From: Halieaceae bacterium
GTDB lineage: Bacteria; Pseudomonadota; Gammaproteobacteria; Pseudomonadales; Halieaceae
Assembly (NCBI GenBank): GCA_016744355.1
Contig: JADGEN010000002.1
Span: forward strand, 1 to 64,000
Direction of reading: 5' to 3'
Length of the DNA: 64,000 nt
The position numbers and the translations under genes were made by a program. The stretch's first letter is position 1, and every line of letters begins with the position of its first letter. The notes beneath the pieces were generated by a model that did no database searches, was not told where the DNA came from, and saw only the letters and a program-made list of their open reading frames with translations. Of the stretch, positions 36,238-45,852 are shown piece by piece.

Positions 36238-36857
36238 TGATGCCTCACCGCCTGCATGACACCCCATAGTATGAGCAACTGGGCTCCATAGTATGTCAGC
36301 ATAATGGCATATTGGGAGCCCGGAAACGGGGTCACGAAACGGTTGATACCAATCATGCTGTCGGAGGCGACAAACAGTAGTGCCCCCACAAAAACCAGCG
36401 CGGTTGGTGCCTGGTAAAACGCGGCGGCAACGCCCATGGCTGCGATGGCCAACATATAGATTGCCACGGGAATGAAAATATCACCTGCATTGGAGATTAC
36501 CGGATAACTGACGCTCATCATGACTACCACAATAAGAATCAGGCGAGTGTAGGGTGGGGTGTCTGTAGTTCGCTGGCTGAAAAAATACCACGCGTAGCAC
36601 AATTGAGCGATCAGAAATGATGTGAGCCCCGGCGTAAACTTGTCCAATTCAAGAAAGATGTCGCCCCCTGCAGAAAAAAACAAGGCTGCCACCATGAATG
36701 AACGCGTGGACCCCTGTAGTGAAACCCAGGCGACTCCCAGTAGAATAAAAATGGGCAGCGCTTTTACCAGTAACGAGCCCGGGTAGGGCGCGTAGGGGAT
36801 GGTCAGTACATAGGCCAGCGCACACAGAATGAAACTGGTCAGCGTTGTCTGTCGCAT
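36213..36857 (-). CDS. YhhN-family lysoplasmalogenase-like membrane protein
   Basis: 214 residues from the ATG at 36857, which gives the usual YhhN length; longer starts at 36896 or 36917 would overlap the upstream aminotransferase. About eight hydrophobic helices. The family motifs KALPIFILL near the start, FFSAGGDIFLEL and VASDSMIGINRF carry the conserved acidic residues. Related proteins (TMEM86) hydrolyse the vinyl ether of lysoplasmalogens at the membrane. It probably shares a leftward transcript with the aminotransferase. Confidence 0.85.
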   Translation of the reverse strand: MRQTTLTSFILCALAYVLTIPYAPYPGSLLVKALPIFILLGVAWVSLQGSTRSFMVAALFFSAGGDIFLELDKFTPGLTSFLIAQLCYAWYFFSQRTTDTPPYTRLILIVVVMMSVSYPVISNAGDIFIPVAIYMLAIAAMGVAAAFYQAPTALVFVGALLFVASDSMIGINRFVTPFPGSQYAIMLTYYGAQLLILWGVMQAVRHQQQVSPSA

Positions 36858-36862
36858 CAGGT

Positions 36863-37978
36863 TCACGCGAGAACGGTCTTCAGTGCTGACAGACATGTCT
36901 CGACATTCTTTTCGCAACTGCTTTCGCCCATTAAACCTATACGCCAGGTTTTTCCGGCCAGTGCACCAAGTCCAGCGCCAATTTCCAGGTCGAATTCATT
37001 GAGTAGCCTGGCTCGTACTGCTGCATCGTCTACACCTTCAGGGATGTTGACAGCATTTAACTGGGGCAGTCGCACATCGGCAGCGACGGCCATACTCAGG
37101 CCCATTGCTTCCAGACCAGTAACCAGCGCCTCGTGGTTACGCTTGTGACGCAGGTGTGCTTGTTCCAGCCCCTCATTTTGCAGCATTAACAGGGATTCAT
37201 GCAGTGCGTACAGGTTGTTTACCGGTGCCGTGTGGTGGTAGGCCCGCTTGGTGTTAGCGCCCCAGTAGCCCATTACCAGTTGCATGTCGAGGAACCAGCT
37301 TTGGACGCGGGTTTTGCGGTTTTGAATGTGGTCTACGGCCCGGTGGCTGAACGTGACTGGAGAAATTCCAGGTACGCAGGACAAGCACTTTTGCGTACCG
37401 GAGTAAACCGCATCGGCACCCCATTCGTCGACTTTCAGGGCGACTCCACCCAGAGAAGTTACTGCGTCTACGATAGACAGTGCATTGTTTTCGCTCGCTA
37501 GAGCACAGAGCGCCTGAGCATCGCTGAGAGCGCCAGTTGAGGTCTCTGCGTGTACAAAGGCCAAAGTGTTGGCATCGGGGTTCTGCTCAAAGGCTAGTGC
37601 CACTTTATCGACGTTAACGGCTTCGCCCCAGTTATCTTCTACCATGATTGCCGTGGCCCCGCAGCGTTCCACATTTTCTTTCATGCGCCCGCCGAAAACA
37701 CCGTTTTGAGCGACAATAACCTTGTCTCCCGGGGAGATGAGATTGACAAAGCAGGCTTCCATGCCCGCCGACCCGGGGGCTGAAATAGGTAGTGTTAACG
37801 CATTTTCAGTCTGGAAGGCATACTGCAGCAAACCTTTAATCTCATCCATTAGCTCCACAAACATCGGGTCCAGGTGGCCAATGGTTGGACGAGCCAGCGC
37901 ATCCAGAACTCGTTGAGATACATCGGAAGGACCGGGGCCCATGAGGATTCGGTGAGGTGGTATAAAACTGCTGATCAT
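36863..37978 (-). CDS. alanine-glyoxylate/serine-glyoxylate-type aminotransferase (class V)
   Basis: 371 residues. AGGAAA lies upstream of the ATG at 37978. The opening HRILMGPGPSDVSQRVLDAL is typical of the AGXT group, followed by GHLDPMFVELMDEI, VHAETSTGAL, DAVTSLGG with the cofactor aspartate, and SGTQKCLSC with the PLP lysine. The enzyme moves the amino group of alanine or serine to glyoxylate in the cytoplasm, in photorespiration-like or glyoxylate removal and serine-cycle routes. The exact donor is not visible. The start of the YhhN gene lies 6 bp beyond its stop. Confidence 0.93.
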   Translation of the reverse strand: MISSFIPPHRILMGPGPSDVSQRVLDALARPTIGHLDPMFVELMDEIKGLLQYAFQTENALTLPISAPGSAGMEACFVNLISPGDKVIVAQNGVFGGRMKENVERCGATAIMVEDNWGEAVNVDKVALAFEQNPDANTLAFVHAETSTGALSDAQALCALASENNALSIVDAVTSLGGVALKVDEWGADAVYSGTQKCLSCVPGISPVTFSHRAVDHIQNRKTRVQSWFLDMQLVMGYWGANTKRAYHHTAPVNNLYALHESLLMLQNEGLEQAHLRHKRNHEALVTGLEAMGLSMAVAADVRLPQLNAVNIPEGVDDAAVRARLLNEFDLEIGAGLGALAGKTWRIGLMGESSCEKNVETCLSALKTVLA

Positions 37979-38130
37979 GTGATTTCCTGTTCGATTAGGA
38001 TTTGAGTAACTTTCAGAGGGCGCACAAGTTAGCAGCTTTTGACGGTAAGCTTAAGTCCCGCGCGCTTATAGTTCCTATTCGTTGCTGTAATATTCACTTA
38101 GGCAGCCTCTATGGCTACCGAGGGAGAGGG

Positions 38131-38478
38131 CTATGAGATACCGTGTTCGGGTGGGCTGGCTGCAAACATCACTAGCAATGTCATGTCTTCTTCTATTTCG
38201 AAAAACGAATGCTTGGTCGTCGCTCCCACATACAGTAGAGAGCCGGGGCCAATTGAGCGGTCTTCATCTTCCAGGCGCATACGCGCTTTACCTGTGAGCA
38301 CCAGATAAACCTCATCCTCATCGTGAGGTGCTTGCATGTCAGTGCTCCCCGCGGCGAGAGAATAGATACCGCAGTTAAGCGCGGGTACATTGAGAAATTC
38401 CAGATACTCAACCGCGTTGCCCTTGAGTTTCCCCTGAATATCCTTGAGGTCGAATACCTGCCAGTTTCCTTCAGCCAT
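38131..38478 (-). CDS. small cupin-domain protein
   Basis: 115 residues forming one cupin barrel. Motif 1 is seen as MQAPHDEDEVYLVLTG: one His and the Glu of the metal site are present, but the usual first His of HxH is not (PHDED). Motif 2 is seen around PGSLLYVGATTKHSF, with its His. A metal may still be held by fewer ligands. No Shine-Dalgarno is obvious. The function is unknown; cupins range from dioxygenases to ligand-binding proteins. Confidence 0.85.
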   Translation of the reverse strand: MAEGNWQVFDLKDIQGKLKGNAVEYLEFLNVPALNCGIYSLAAGSTDMQAPHDEDEVYLVLTGKARMRLEDEDRSIGPGSLLYVGATTKHSFFEIEEDMTLLVMFAASPPEHGIS

Positions 38479-38660
38479 GAAGCCGGTGCCTGTCGCTAAT
38501 GAGTGTGCTTAAAAGTGTATACCTAATTCAACTGCTTTTTAAGATGGTGGCAAGTAAATTTGCTAGTGGTTCATTTACGCCGGGCGCTGCAGATCGGGCC
38601 CTGCCGTCTAGAAGAAACATGTCCTGTGCCCGCGAGGGTATGACAGAAGCACGAGCTAAG

Positions 38661-38682
38661 GTAATATTATTGGAATAATTAC
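38661..38682. promoter_or_regulatory. imperfect palindrome upstream of the second acyl-CoA synthetase
   Basis: GTAATATTATT followed by GGAATAATTAC has outer arms GTAAT/ATTAC and inner arms TATT/AATA. It lies 25 bp before the ATG at 38707 in a 228-bp region with no gene. The position is suitable for an operator of a fatty-acid regulator, but the match to any known regulator was not established. The rest of 38479-38706 holds nothing I recognise. Confidence 0.35.
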
Positions 38683-38706
38683 TAGTATCAAGTCAGGAGC
38701 CCATCC

Positions 38707-40239
38707 ATGCATAGAGCCAGCCATGAGTCCAATCTCGCCTACGGAATGTTACGCAGGGCGGCGCTTAACCCCGAACGTATCGCCTTAATCTTCGAAGAAG
38801 AGAAAGTCAGTTATGGCCAATTGGCCGAGCGAGTACGGCGCCAGGCAACGATGTTAAAAGAGGCGGGTGTTTGTGCCGGTGACCGCGTTGCCTATCTGGG
38901 TTTTAACCACCCGGCTTTTTTCGAAACCCTGTTTGCAGCCAACACGCTTGGCGCAATATTTGTGCCGCTTAACTTCCGGTTAACGGCGGAAGAACTCACT
39001 TTCATCATTAACGATGCTGGTGTGCACACACTAATATGTGACGACCCCCTGCAGCCTACGGTAGAGCAGGCGAGGGCCAATTTGGATTGTCAGAACTACT
39101 ACAGTTCCGAGTCAGAGTCTGACAACTGGTTGCATTTGAATACTGCGAGGGCATCAGCCGCCCCTATGACCGATGTTGCCTCGGTTGATGAGCACGACAT
39201 CTGCCTCATCATGTATACGTCTGGCACTACTGGTCTGCCAAAGGGAGCAATGTTAACGCACGGCAACATACTGTGGAACAATATCAACGCCATGATGGCT
39301 TTTGGCGGTTCCCGTGACGACGTGATTCTCACGGCAGCTCCCATTTTTCACATTGGTGCGCTTAATGTTATGTGTCTGAACTCATTTCTGCTGGGTTCAA
39401 CCGTCGCACTATTGCGCAGTTTTGATCCCGGACAGGTTTTGGCAGACATGCAGCGTTATGGAGCCACTCATATGTTTGGTGCGCCGGCCATGTTCCTGTT
39501 TATGTCGCAGCATCCTGATTTTTCTGGCACAGACCTCAGTTCGATCAAGGCTCTGCTTTGCGGTGGCGCCCCGGTACCCGTTCCTCTGATGGAACTCTAT
39601 GGCGAACGCGGCATCGTTTTCTGCCAGGCCTATGGCCTCACAGAGACAGCACCATTTGCCTGTGGCCTCAGCGAAGAGTGGGCGACGCTCAAGTTGGGTT
39701 CTGCCGGGCAGGCTCCGCTGTTCACCGAAGTACGTATTGTCGGCGATGACAATAAACCCCTTTCCGCTGGGGAGCAGGGCGAGATTTGTATACGTGGCCC
39801 AAATGTTATGAAAGGTTATTGGAATCGCCCTGAAGCGACTGCCGAGGCTATCGATGAGATGGGTTGGTTTCATTCAGGTGACATTGGTTATATGGACGAA
39901 GATGACTTTGTATTTATTTCGGACCGTCTGAAAGACATGGTTATTTCAGGTGGCGAGAATGTTTACCCGGCAGAAGTTGAAAGTACTCTATACAAGCACG
40001 ATGCGATTGCTGAAGTCGCCGTGATTGGTTTGCCCGATGAGAAGTGGGGCGAGGCTGTGACGGCGGTAGTAGCACTGAATGAGGGCTGTGAATTGGCTCT
40101 GGAAGGCCTTAGAGAGTTTGCCAGTGAACATCTTGCGCGCTACAAAATTCCTCTGCGCTTGCACTTTGTAGATGCCTTGCCCCGTAATCCTGCAGGCAAG
40201 GTATTAAAATATGTGCTGAAAGAGCGTCTCTCCGACTAG
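38707..40239 (+). CDS. long-chain acyl-CoA synthetase (AMP-forming)
   Basis: 510 residues. AGGAG precedes the ATG. The adenylation core LIMYTSGTTGLPKGAMLTHGN is complete, followed by QAYGLTETAPFACGLSEE, the hinge FVFISDRLKDMVISGGENVYPAEVE and the C-terminal catalytic lysine in PRNPAGKVLKYVLK. This is the standard FadD-like architecture, closer to medium/long-chain ligases than the synthetase at 14 kb. It activates fatty acids to acyl-CoA for beta-oxidation. Its stop overlaps the opposite ppdK stop by 4 bp. Confidence 0.94.
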   Translation: MHRASHESNLAYGMLRRAALNPERIALIFEEEKVSYGQLAERVRRQATMLKEAGVCAGDRVAYLGFNHPAFFETLFAANTLGAIFVPLNFRLTAEELTFIINDAGVHTLICDDPLQPTVEQARANLDCQNYYSSESESDNWLHLNTARASAAPMTDVASVDEHDICLIMYTSGTTGLPKGAMLTHGNILWNNINAMMAFGGSRDDVILTAAPIFHIGALNVMCLNSFLLGSTVALLRSFDPGQVLADMQRYGATHMFGAPAMFLFMSQHPDFSGTDLSSIKALLCGGAPVPVPLMELYGERGIVFCQAYGLTETAPFACGLSEEWATLKLGSAGQAPLFTEVRIVGDDNKPLSAGEQGEICIRGPNVMKGYWNRPEATAEAIDEMGWFHSGDIGYMDEDDFVFISDRLKDMVISGGENVYPAEVESTLYKHDAIAEVAVIGLPDEKWGEAVTAVVALNEGCELALEGLREFASEHLARYKIPLRLHFVDALPRNPAGKVLKYVLKERLSD

Positions 40240-42842
40240 TCCTCGAGGGTATTCTTCACTGCAGCCTGTGCTGCGGCGATTCTGGCCACTGGCACCCGGT
40301 AGGGGCTGCAGGATACATAGTCCAGCCCCAGGTCGTGGCAAAAGGCAATGGAGCGGGGGTCGCCACCATGCTCGCCGCATATACCGTACTTGATGCCGGG
40401 TTTGCGCGCTTTGCTCTCTCTGACAGCGATTTCCATCAGCCTACCAACCGCTCTTTGGTCCAGCGAGACAAAGGGATCCGCTTCTACCAGCTTTTTCTTC
40501 AGATACTCAGGTAGGAATTTACCAATGTCGTCACGCGAAAACCCGTAAGTCATCTGGGTCAAGTCGTTGGTCCCAAAGCTCATAAATTCGACTTCCGGGG
40601 CCAGGCGGTCGGCACCCAGAGTGGCTCGTGGTGTTTCCATCATGGTGCCTACTTTATAGGGAATGGAAATACGTTTTTCTCGCAGGACGTCTTGAATGCC
40701 CTTGTCGATAATTTTATTTATCAAACGAATTTCACGCACGTTTACCACCAATGGAATCATAATTTCTGGGAAAGGTTTATAGCCCAGTTCCGTCGCCTCC
40801 ACAGCGGCGCTGATTATGGCCTTCACCTGCATTTCGGTGATCTCGGGGTAGACCACCGACAGGCGGCAACCACGGAAACCCAACATTGGGTTGACTTCGT
40901 GCAGCCCTTCAGTGATCGCTCGCACTTTCTCCGGGGATTTGCCGATGCGCTCGGCCAATGAAGCCATTTCCTCTTGGGTATGAGGAAGAAACTCGTGTAG
41001 TGGAGGATCAAGCAGACGAATGGTTAGCGGCATACCGCGCATGACTTTGAACAGCGCCAACATGTCATCGTGTTGAAACCCCAGCAGCACATCCAAATAT
41101 TTTTGCCGTTCCTCTTTTGTCTCTGACAGGATCATCGCCCGCATGGGATCAATTCGCTCAGCTTCGAAAAACATGTGCTCGGTACGGCATAGACCTATGC
41201 CTTCGGCTCCCAGCTCTACAGCCTTGGCAGCATCCTCGGGCGTTTCCGCATTGGCCCTGACTTTGAGCTTGCGATGCTTGTCTGCCCAGGACAGCAGTGT
41301 TTGAAAATCCTCGCCAGTGCTGGCTTCTGTTTTGGGTATATCTCCCAGCATAACGTCACCGGCTGTTCCATCGAGAGTGATGATGTCACCGCGCTTGATA
41401 ATCAGGCCGTTTTCGGTTGTTGCAGTGCCCTCGGCATAATTTATTGTAAGGCCGTGACAGGCTGTAATGGCACAAACGCCCATGCCTCTGGCAACAACGG
41501 CAGCGTGTGAAGTCATCCCGCCCAACTCGGTGAGGATGCCTTCAGCTACTTTCATACCATGAATGTCTTCGGGTGTAGTTTCCCTGCGAACCAGTACTAC
41601 TTTGTCGCCTAGCGCGCTGGTATCCACAGCCTCTTCAGCTGAGAAAACCACTTTTCCGGTTGCGCCTCCGGGGCTTGCGGGCAAGCCTGAAGCTACAACT
41701 TCAGTCTTCTTGTCAGGGTCAATCATGGGGTGTAAAAATGCCTCGACATGCTCTGGAGACACTCGCATCAATGCCTGCTTTTCTGTAATGAGTCCCTCGT
41801 TAACCATGTCGACTGCAATTTTTATTGACGCTCTGCCAGTTCTTTTTCCGCTGCGGGTTTGCAGGATGTAGAATTTACCTTCCTGCACCGTGAACTCGAT
41901 ATCCTGCATATCGCGGTAGTGTTTTTCCAGCAGCAGTTGAGTGTCAAATAGTTCCTGGTAAACCTCTGGCATTTTTTCTTTCAATGAATCGATAGGCAGG
42001 GGCGTGCGTATGCCCGCTACAACGTCTTCACCGGCAGCGTTAAACAGGTATTCGCCGAAGAAAAGATGCTCTCCTGTGGACGGGTTGCGGGTAAAAGCTA
42101 CGCCGGAGCCCGAGTCGTCGCCGAAATTGCCAAACACCATAGCCTGCACATTGACGGCTGTGCCCAAGGAGTCGGGTATATTATTCATTTCGCGGTATAC
42201 ATTGGCCCGCGGTGTATGCCATGAGAGAAAAACGGCCTCAACAGCCAGTTTAAGCTGGATAAAAGGATCCTGCGGGAAGTCGACTAATGTCTTGTATATT
42301 TTTACGATTTCTTTCCAGTCCTCTGCGGACATTTCGATGTCCTGTACCTTATTGTGTGCCGCTTTATAGTTTTGTATTTGCTCTTCGAACTGGTGTCCAT
42401 CCATGCCTAACACAACATCGGCAAACATCTGAATAAAACGGCGATAGGAGTCGTAGGCAAAACGGGGGTTGTCTGTTTTAGCTGCCAAGCCTTCTACGAT
42501 TTCATCGTTGAGGCCCAGGTTTAGAATAGTGTTCATCATGCCAGGCATGGACACAGGGGCACCGGAGCGCACCGAAAACAACAGTGGATTTTCAGGGTCG
42601 CCGAAGCGAGCTCCCATTTTTTTCTCCACCAGATCCAGTGCTACACGGTATTCCTGCTCCAGCAGGGGCGGTAATTTGTTACCCACTTCGAAAAAGTCGC
42701 GACAGGTAGGTGTGGTGATGACAAAGCCAAACGGCACAGGTAATCCCATGTTCGTCATTTCGCAAAGGTTGGCGCCCTTGCCGCCAAGCAAATCTCGATC
42801 ATCTTTACTGCCTTCGTTGAACAGGTATACGCGCTTTGCCAT
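40236..42842 (-). CDS. ppdK: pyruvate, phosphate dikinase
   Basis: 868 residues, the normal length. GAGGACT precedes the ATG at 42842. The N-terminal ATP-grasp domain has LLGGKGANLCEMTNMGLPVPFGF; the central phosphohistidine domain has LTELGGMTSHAAVVARGMG with the phosphorylated His; the C-terminal TIM barrel has LCRTEHMFF, FGTNDLTQMTYGFSRDD and GICGEHGGD. It interconverts pyruvate, ATP and phosphate with PEP, AMP and diphosphate, a usual anaplerotic or gluconeogenic enzyme for bacteria living on fatty acids or organic acids. No regulatory protein gene is adjacent. Confidence 0.97.
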   Translation of the reverse strand: MAKRVYLFNEGSKDDRDLLGGKGANLCEMTNMGLPVPFGFVITTPTCRDFFEVGNKLPPLLEQEYRVALDLVEKKMGARFGDPENPLLFSVRSGAPVSMPGMMNTILNLGLNDEIVEGLAAKTDNPRFAYDSYRRFIQMFADVVLGMDGHQFEEQIQNYKAAHNKVQDIEMSAEDWKEIVKIYKTLVDFPQDPFIQLKLAVEAVFLSWHTPRANVYREMNNIPDSLGTAVNVQAMVFGNFGDDSGSGVAFTRNPSTGEHLFFGEYLFNAAGEDVVAGIRTPLPIDSLKEKMPEVYQELFDTQLLLEKHYRDMQDIEFTVQEGKFYILQTRSGKRTGRASIKIAVDMVNEGLITEKQALMRVSPEHVEAFLHPMIDPDKKTEVVASGLPASPGGATGKVVFSAEEAVDTSALGDKVVLVRRETTPEDIHGMKVAEGILTELGGMTSHAAVVARGMGVCAITACHGLTINYAEGTATTENGLIIKRGDIITLDGTAGDVMLGDIPKTEASTGEDFQTLLSWADKHRKLKVRANAETPEDAAKAVELGAEGIGLCRTEHMFFEAERIDPMRAMILSETKEERQKYLDVLLGFQHDDMLALFKVMRGMPLTIRLLDPPLHEFLPHTQEEMASLAERIGKSPEKVRAITEGLHEVNPMLGFRGCRLSVVYPEITEMQVKAIISAAVEATELGYKPFPEIMIPLVVNVREIRLINKIIDKGIQDVLREKRISIPYKVGTMMETPRATLGADRLAPEVEFMSFGTNDLTQMTYGFSRDDIGKFLPEYLKKKLVEADPFVSLDQRAVGRLMEIAVRESKARKPGIKYGICGEHGGDPRSIAFCHDLGLDYVSCSPYRVPVARIAAAQAAVKNTLED

Positions 42843-42961
42843 GGGAGTCCTCAGGGCTATAGACTGGATAGTCGTTTAAAAAGGCGCGCAGTATATCGCT
42901 TTCTGGCCGGCGTTGGGAGTTACACCCAATGATTCGTTAGCTTATGGGGCAGTGACGTCTG

Positions 42962-43846
42962 TCAGCGCTTGGCGAGTAACGTACAAAGCCTGTCGATTTC
43001 CGCGAGCTCGGCGGTTGCCGGTACAAGAAATAGTTCCTCGCAGCCAGCTGATTCCGCATTGTCCAGAGCCTGCCTCACCGTGTCTTCGGAGTTGCGGTGT
43101 ACGGATTTAGCCATCATGGTGGCGATTTCATCCCCGGCAATGGCCAAATACTCGTATACATAGTCGTATAATTTTTTCTGGCCATTGTCGGCTAGGGTAT
43201 ACCAGAAGCCCCCTAATCGGTATGGCTTGTTGGGGCGCTCTGCACGACCCCAGGCAGCCTCTGCCATCGAGAAAGTATTCTGCCACTGTGTTGTTTCGCC
43301 GTTGCCCGACCAGGCGTAGAGGCCGTCTGCCCATTTTGAGCAGCGTTCGATGCTCTTTGGCCCCATCGCGCCGGCCAATATATTGGGACCTTGCGCCCGA
43401 GTGGGTGCAGGCCCTATAGGGCCTGCACCGGTTATTTGTTCTCGTTGCTCCCAGACCTGCTTCATTTGCATAATCTGACTGTCCATTCTTGCGTAGCGGC
43501 CTTTAAAACTGGCGCCCACCGCCTCGTAATCTTTCTCGCGCCCGCCATAGCCAACGACCATGTTCTTAACTCTGCCACCGGACAGGATGTCCATTGTGGC
43601 TACTTCTTTGGCGACCCGTGTCGCATTGTGCATGGGAAGAACATACAGTGTGGGCGTTATTTCTACCTTTGTGGTTACCGCGGCTGCGGCCGAAAGCACA
43701 ACTCGCATATCAAAACTTGGACCGTGAATTCGCTCACCGCAGGAAATGCTGTGGAAAGGTCCCTGGTCCACCGCTGCAAACCAATCCATATAATCTTCAC
43801 GACACAGTCCAGCTTTCATATAAGGTAGGCAAATACCAATTTTCAT
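42962..43846 (-). CDS. LLM-class flavin-dependent oxidoreductase (bacterial luciferase-like)
   Basis: 294 residues from the ATG at 43846, supported by GGAG upstream and by the family opening MKIGICLPY; a longer frame to 43912 is not needed. The TIM-barrel motifs VEITPTLYVLPMHNATRVAKEVATMDILSGGR and VVGYGGREKDYEAVG are typical of luciferase-like monooxygenases and F420-dependent reductases. The cofactor (FMN or F420) cannot be separated by eye. It might oxidise ketones or lipids near the acyl-CoA enzymes. It probably shares a leftward direction with ppdK but has its own upstream region. Confidence 0.88.
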   Translation of the reverse strand: MKIGICLPYMKAGLCREDYMDWFAAVDQGPFHSISCGERIHGPSFDMRVVLSAAAAVTTKVEITPTLYVLPMHNATRVAKEVATMDILSGGRVKNMVVGYGGREKDYEAVGASFKGRYARMDSQIMQMKQVWEQREQITGAGPIGPAPTRAQGPNILAGAMGPKSIERCSKWADGLYAWSGNGETTQWQNTFSMAEAAWGRAERPNKPYRLGGFWYTLADNGQKKLYDYVYEYLAIAGDEIATMMAKSVHRNSEDTVRQALDNAESAGCEELFLVPATAELAEIDRLCTLLAKR

Positions 43847-43950
43847 AACTACATTCTCCGGGCTAGGATAAGGAGAACAGTGTCGATATAATCCCGTTCT
43901 CACGCCAAGCATGTTGGAGCACTATCTATTTTGCAAGTAACGAAAGCCCT

Positions 43951-44652
43951 ATGAGAGCACAAAAATATCGATTCTACCTACTGGTATTTACTGTTGTGCT
44001 GAGCTGTGTTCCTTCCCTCGCCAGTGCTCAATCGATACCACTGGCAACTGAAAATTCGACACGTGTTGATTTTAGCGGTTATTGGGAGCTTGACCTGGGA
44101 AAGAGCGACAATATTCAGGCTCGTCTGGATACTCTGGTGCGAGAGTTGGTGGAGCGCGCCAGGCGGCAGGCAGAGGGTCGCCAGGATCGTGGCGGGGGTA
44201 TGACTATCGGTGGGACAGGCTCAAACAGTGCACCTTCCATTATTGGGCTGGCAAAAATGGCAGACATGATTACCGCCTCCCAACTGCTGGAAGTTACTCA
44301 GGACGAAAACGATATATTAGTAAAACGCGAGAACAACTTTGCACTGACTTGCGAGTTCTACAAAGGGGCGTCTCAGACGCAGGAAAGTGTCTTTGGTACT
44401 GAAATCTGTGGTTGGAACTCGCATCAACTGCGATTTCGTATGTTTCTGCCCGATGGTTTGAGCATACAGCATGTACTGTCCTTAGGTAGTGCCGGGGATC
44501 GTTTGAATATCGCCACCACAGTTTACTCCGATCAGGTTTCCTATCCATTTACTCTCAATAGAGTCTACAATCGTTATGAGCCTGACCGAGGGGGCATTCG
44601 CTGTGAGATGACGCTCACCCGCGGTAAGGTCTGCACAACGGAGTCCAGATGA
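43951..44652 (+). CDS. secreted protein of unknown function
   Basis: 233 residues. A signal peptide (FYLLVFTVVLSCVPSLASAQ) is followed by VDFSGYWELDLGKSDN, an 'FSGxWxL...KSD' motif common at the start of small exported lipocalin-like or beta-sandwich proteins. A helical arginine-rich segment (LVRELVERARRQAEGRQDRGGG) comes next, then beta-rich sequence with several cysteines (ALTCEFY, TEICGWN, IRCEMTL). I do not recognise a family. The TGA overlaps the next ATG (ATGA, 44649-44652), so it is translationally coupled to a lipoprotein and they probably act together at the envelope. Confidence 0.8.
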   Translation: MRAQKYRFYLLVFTVVLSCVPSLASAQSIPLATENSTRVDFSGYWELDLGKSDNIQARLDTLVRELVERARRQAEGRQDRGGGMTIGGTGSNSAPSIIGLAKMADMITASQLLEVTQDENDILVKRENNFALTCEFYKGASQTQESVFGTEICGWNSHQLRFRMFLPDGLSIQHVLSLGSAGDRLNIATTVYSDQVSYPFTLNRVYNRYEPDRGGIRCEMTLTRGKVCTTESR

Positions 44653-45803
44653 AAAAGCTCAGTCTTCTGCTGTTTTTGTTCCTGGGAGCCTGTGGATCCA
44701 GTGGTCAAAAATCTGTAGATCCCGCACAACAGGCAGCACTTGCCTGGCCTGTCCCATTGGGTGTCGTGAGATTAAATCAGGAAGAGGGTGTTGTTGAGTC
44801 CGCGCGCCTGGATCTGGGGATCATTGTATTTGATCCCGGTATTCCCAAGGACGCATCAACGCATAGTAAGCTCGGCGTCTTCCCAAAAATACGCGAAGTA
44901 GAAGCGCAATATTTGCCGGTAATTCTGCGCGATGCCCTCATTGCCTCTGACAACTGGGGCGTGGTGCGTGTGGTTCCCGAGGATGATGAAACCCTGGAAC
45001 TGCGCGTTACAGGAAAAATTATTCACTCCGACGGTGAAGACCTGGTCTTACACATCAGGGCTATTGATGCGGCAGGTGGGGTGTGGCTGGACCGTAGCTA
45101 TCACGACAGGACAAACGTCAGCGACTTTCCTGCTTTGGTCAACGGGGCTCCGGCACAAATCAGTGACGACCCGTTCGCCGATCTCTACCGGCAAATAGCC
45201 AACGACCTGGCGCAGGCCAAAGCTCAGTTTACTAGTGCGCAACTGGCAACCATTCGAAATGTTGCTCTACTTCGCTATGCCAGCAGTTTGTCGCCTGAGG
45301 CGTTTTCAGGTTTTTTGTCCAAAGGGCCTGAAGGTGAATATGTGTTGCAGCGCCTGCCCGCCGACGATGATCCTATGATGACCCGCGTGCAACGCATTCG
45401 AAATCAGGAATACTTGTTTATTGATACCGTAGATGAGCAGTATGCGGGTTTGTATGAAACAATGGCCCCTACTTATTATCTATGGCGTCAGTACGGCAGG
45501 GAAAGAGCAGTATTTAAAGCGGAGTATGAAGAGCGCGCCGCAAATCGCGATAGCTACGGAAGACGGGGCAGCTATATTGCGATGGAGCGCACTTATAACA
45601 CGTTCAAGAACTCCAAAATCCAGGATCAGGACCTCCAAGAACTGGCCGGTGGTTTTAACAACGAAGTGGCACCCACAGTGATGGAAGTTAGCGGTAGAGT
45701 GTTCCGTTTGAATGGCGGTCTAAATGCCCAATATGTCGAGTGGAGAGAAATTCTACGCTCAATTTTTGTGCTAGAAACCGGCTTGCCAACCGATAAAAAG
45801 TAG
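44649..45803 (+). CDS. lipoprotein of unknown function
   Basis: 384 residues. A lipoprotein signal with lipobox LGAC at residues 12-15 (ACGGAG upstream). The first 120 residues contain LDLGIIVFDPGIPKD and VVRVVPEDDETLELRVTGKI, a beta-rich domain like those of outer-membrane assembly lipoproteins. The second half is helical and highly charged (EYLFIDTVDEQYAGLYETM, YNTFKNSKIQDQDLQELAGGF). The Ser after the Cys favours sorting to the outer membrane. No family was recognised. It is coupled to the preceding secreted protein. Confidence 0.82.
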   Translation: MKKLSLLLFLFLGACGSSGQKSVDPAQQAALAWPVPLGVVRLNQEEGVVESARLDLGIIVFDPGIPKDASTHSKLGVFPKIREVEAQYLPVILRDALIASDNWGVVRVVPEDDETLELRVTGKIIHSDGEDLVLHIRAIDAAGGVWLDRSYHDRTNVSDFPALVNGAPAQISDDPFADLYRQIANDLAQAKAQFTSAQLATIRNVALLRYASSLSPEAFSGFLSKGPEGEYVLQRLPADDDPMMTRVQRIRNQEYLFIDTVDEQYAGLYETMAPTYYLWRQYGRERAVFKAEYEERAANRDSYGRRGSYIAMERTYNTFKNSKIQDQDLQELAGGFNNEVAPTVMEVSGRVFRLNGGLNAQYVEWREILRSIFVLETGLPTDKK

Positions 45804-45852
45804 ATGCTGCCTGTGGTGGCAACACTGAGAGTAACGTCGTAGAGGTGCAATG

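Noticed and set aside
42896-42960. Hairpin TTGGG...CCCAA between the LLM oxidoreductase and ppdK
   Set aside because: Only a 5-bp stem and no T-run on either strand, so a terminator is not supported.
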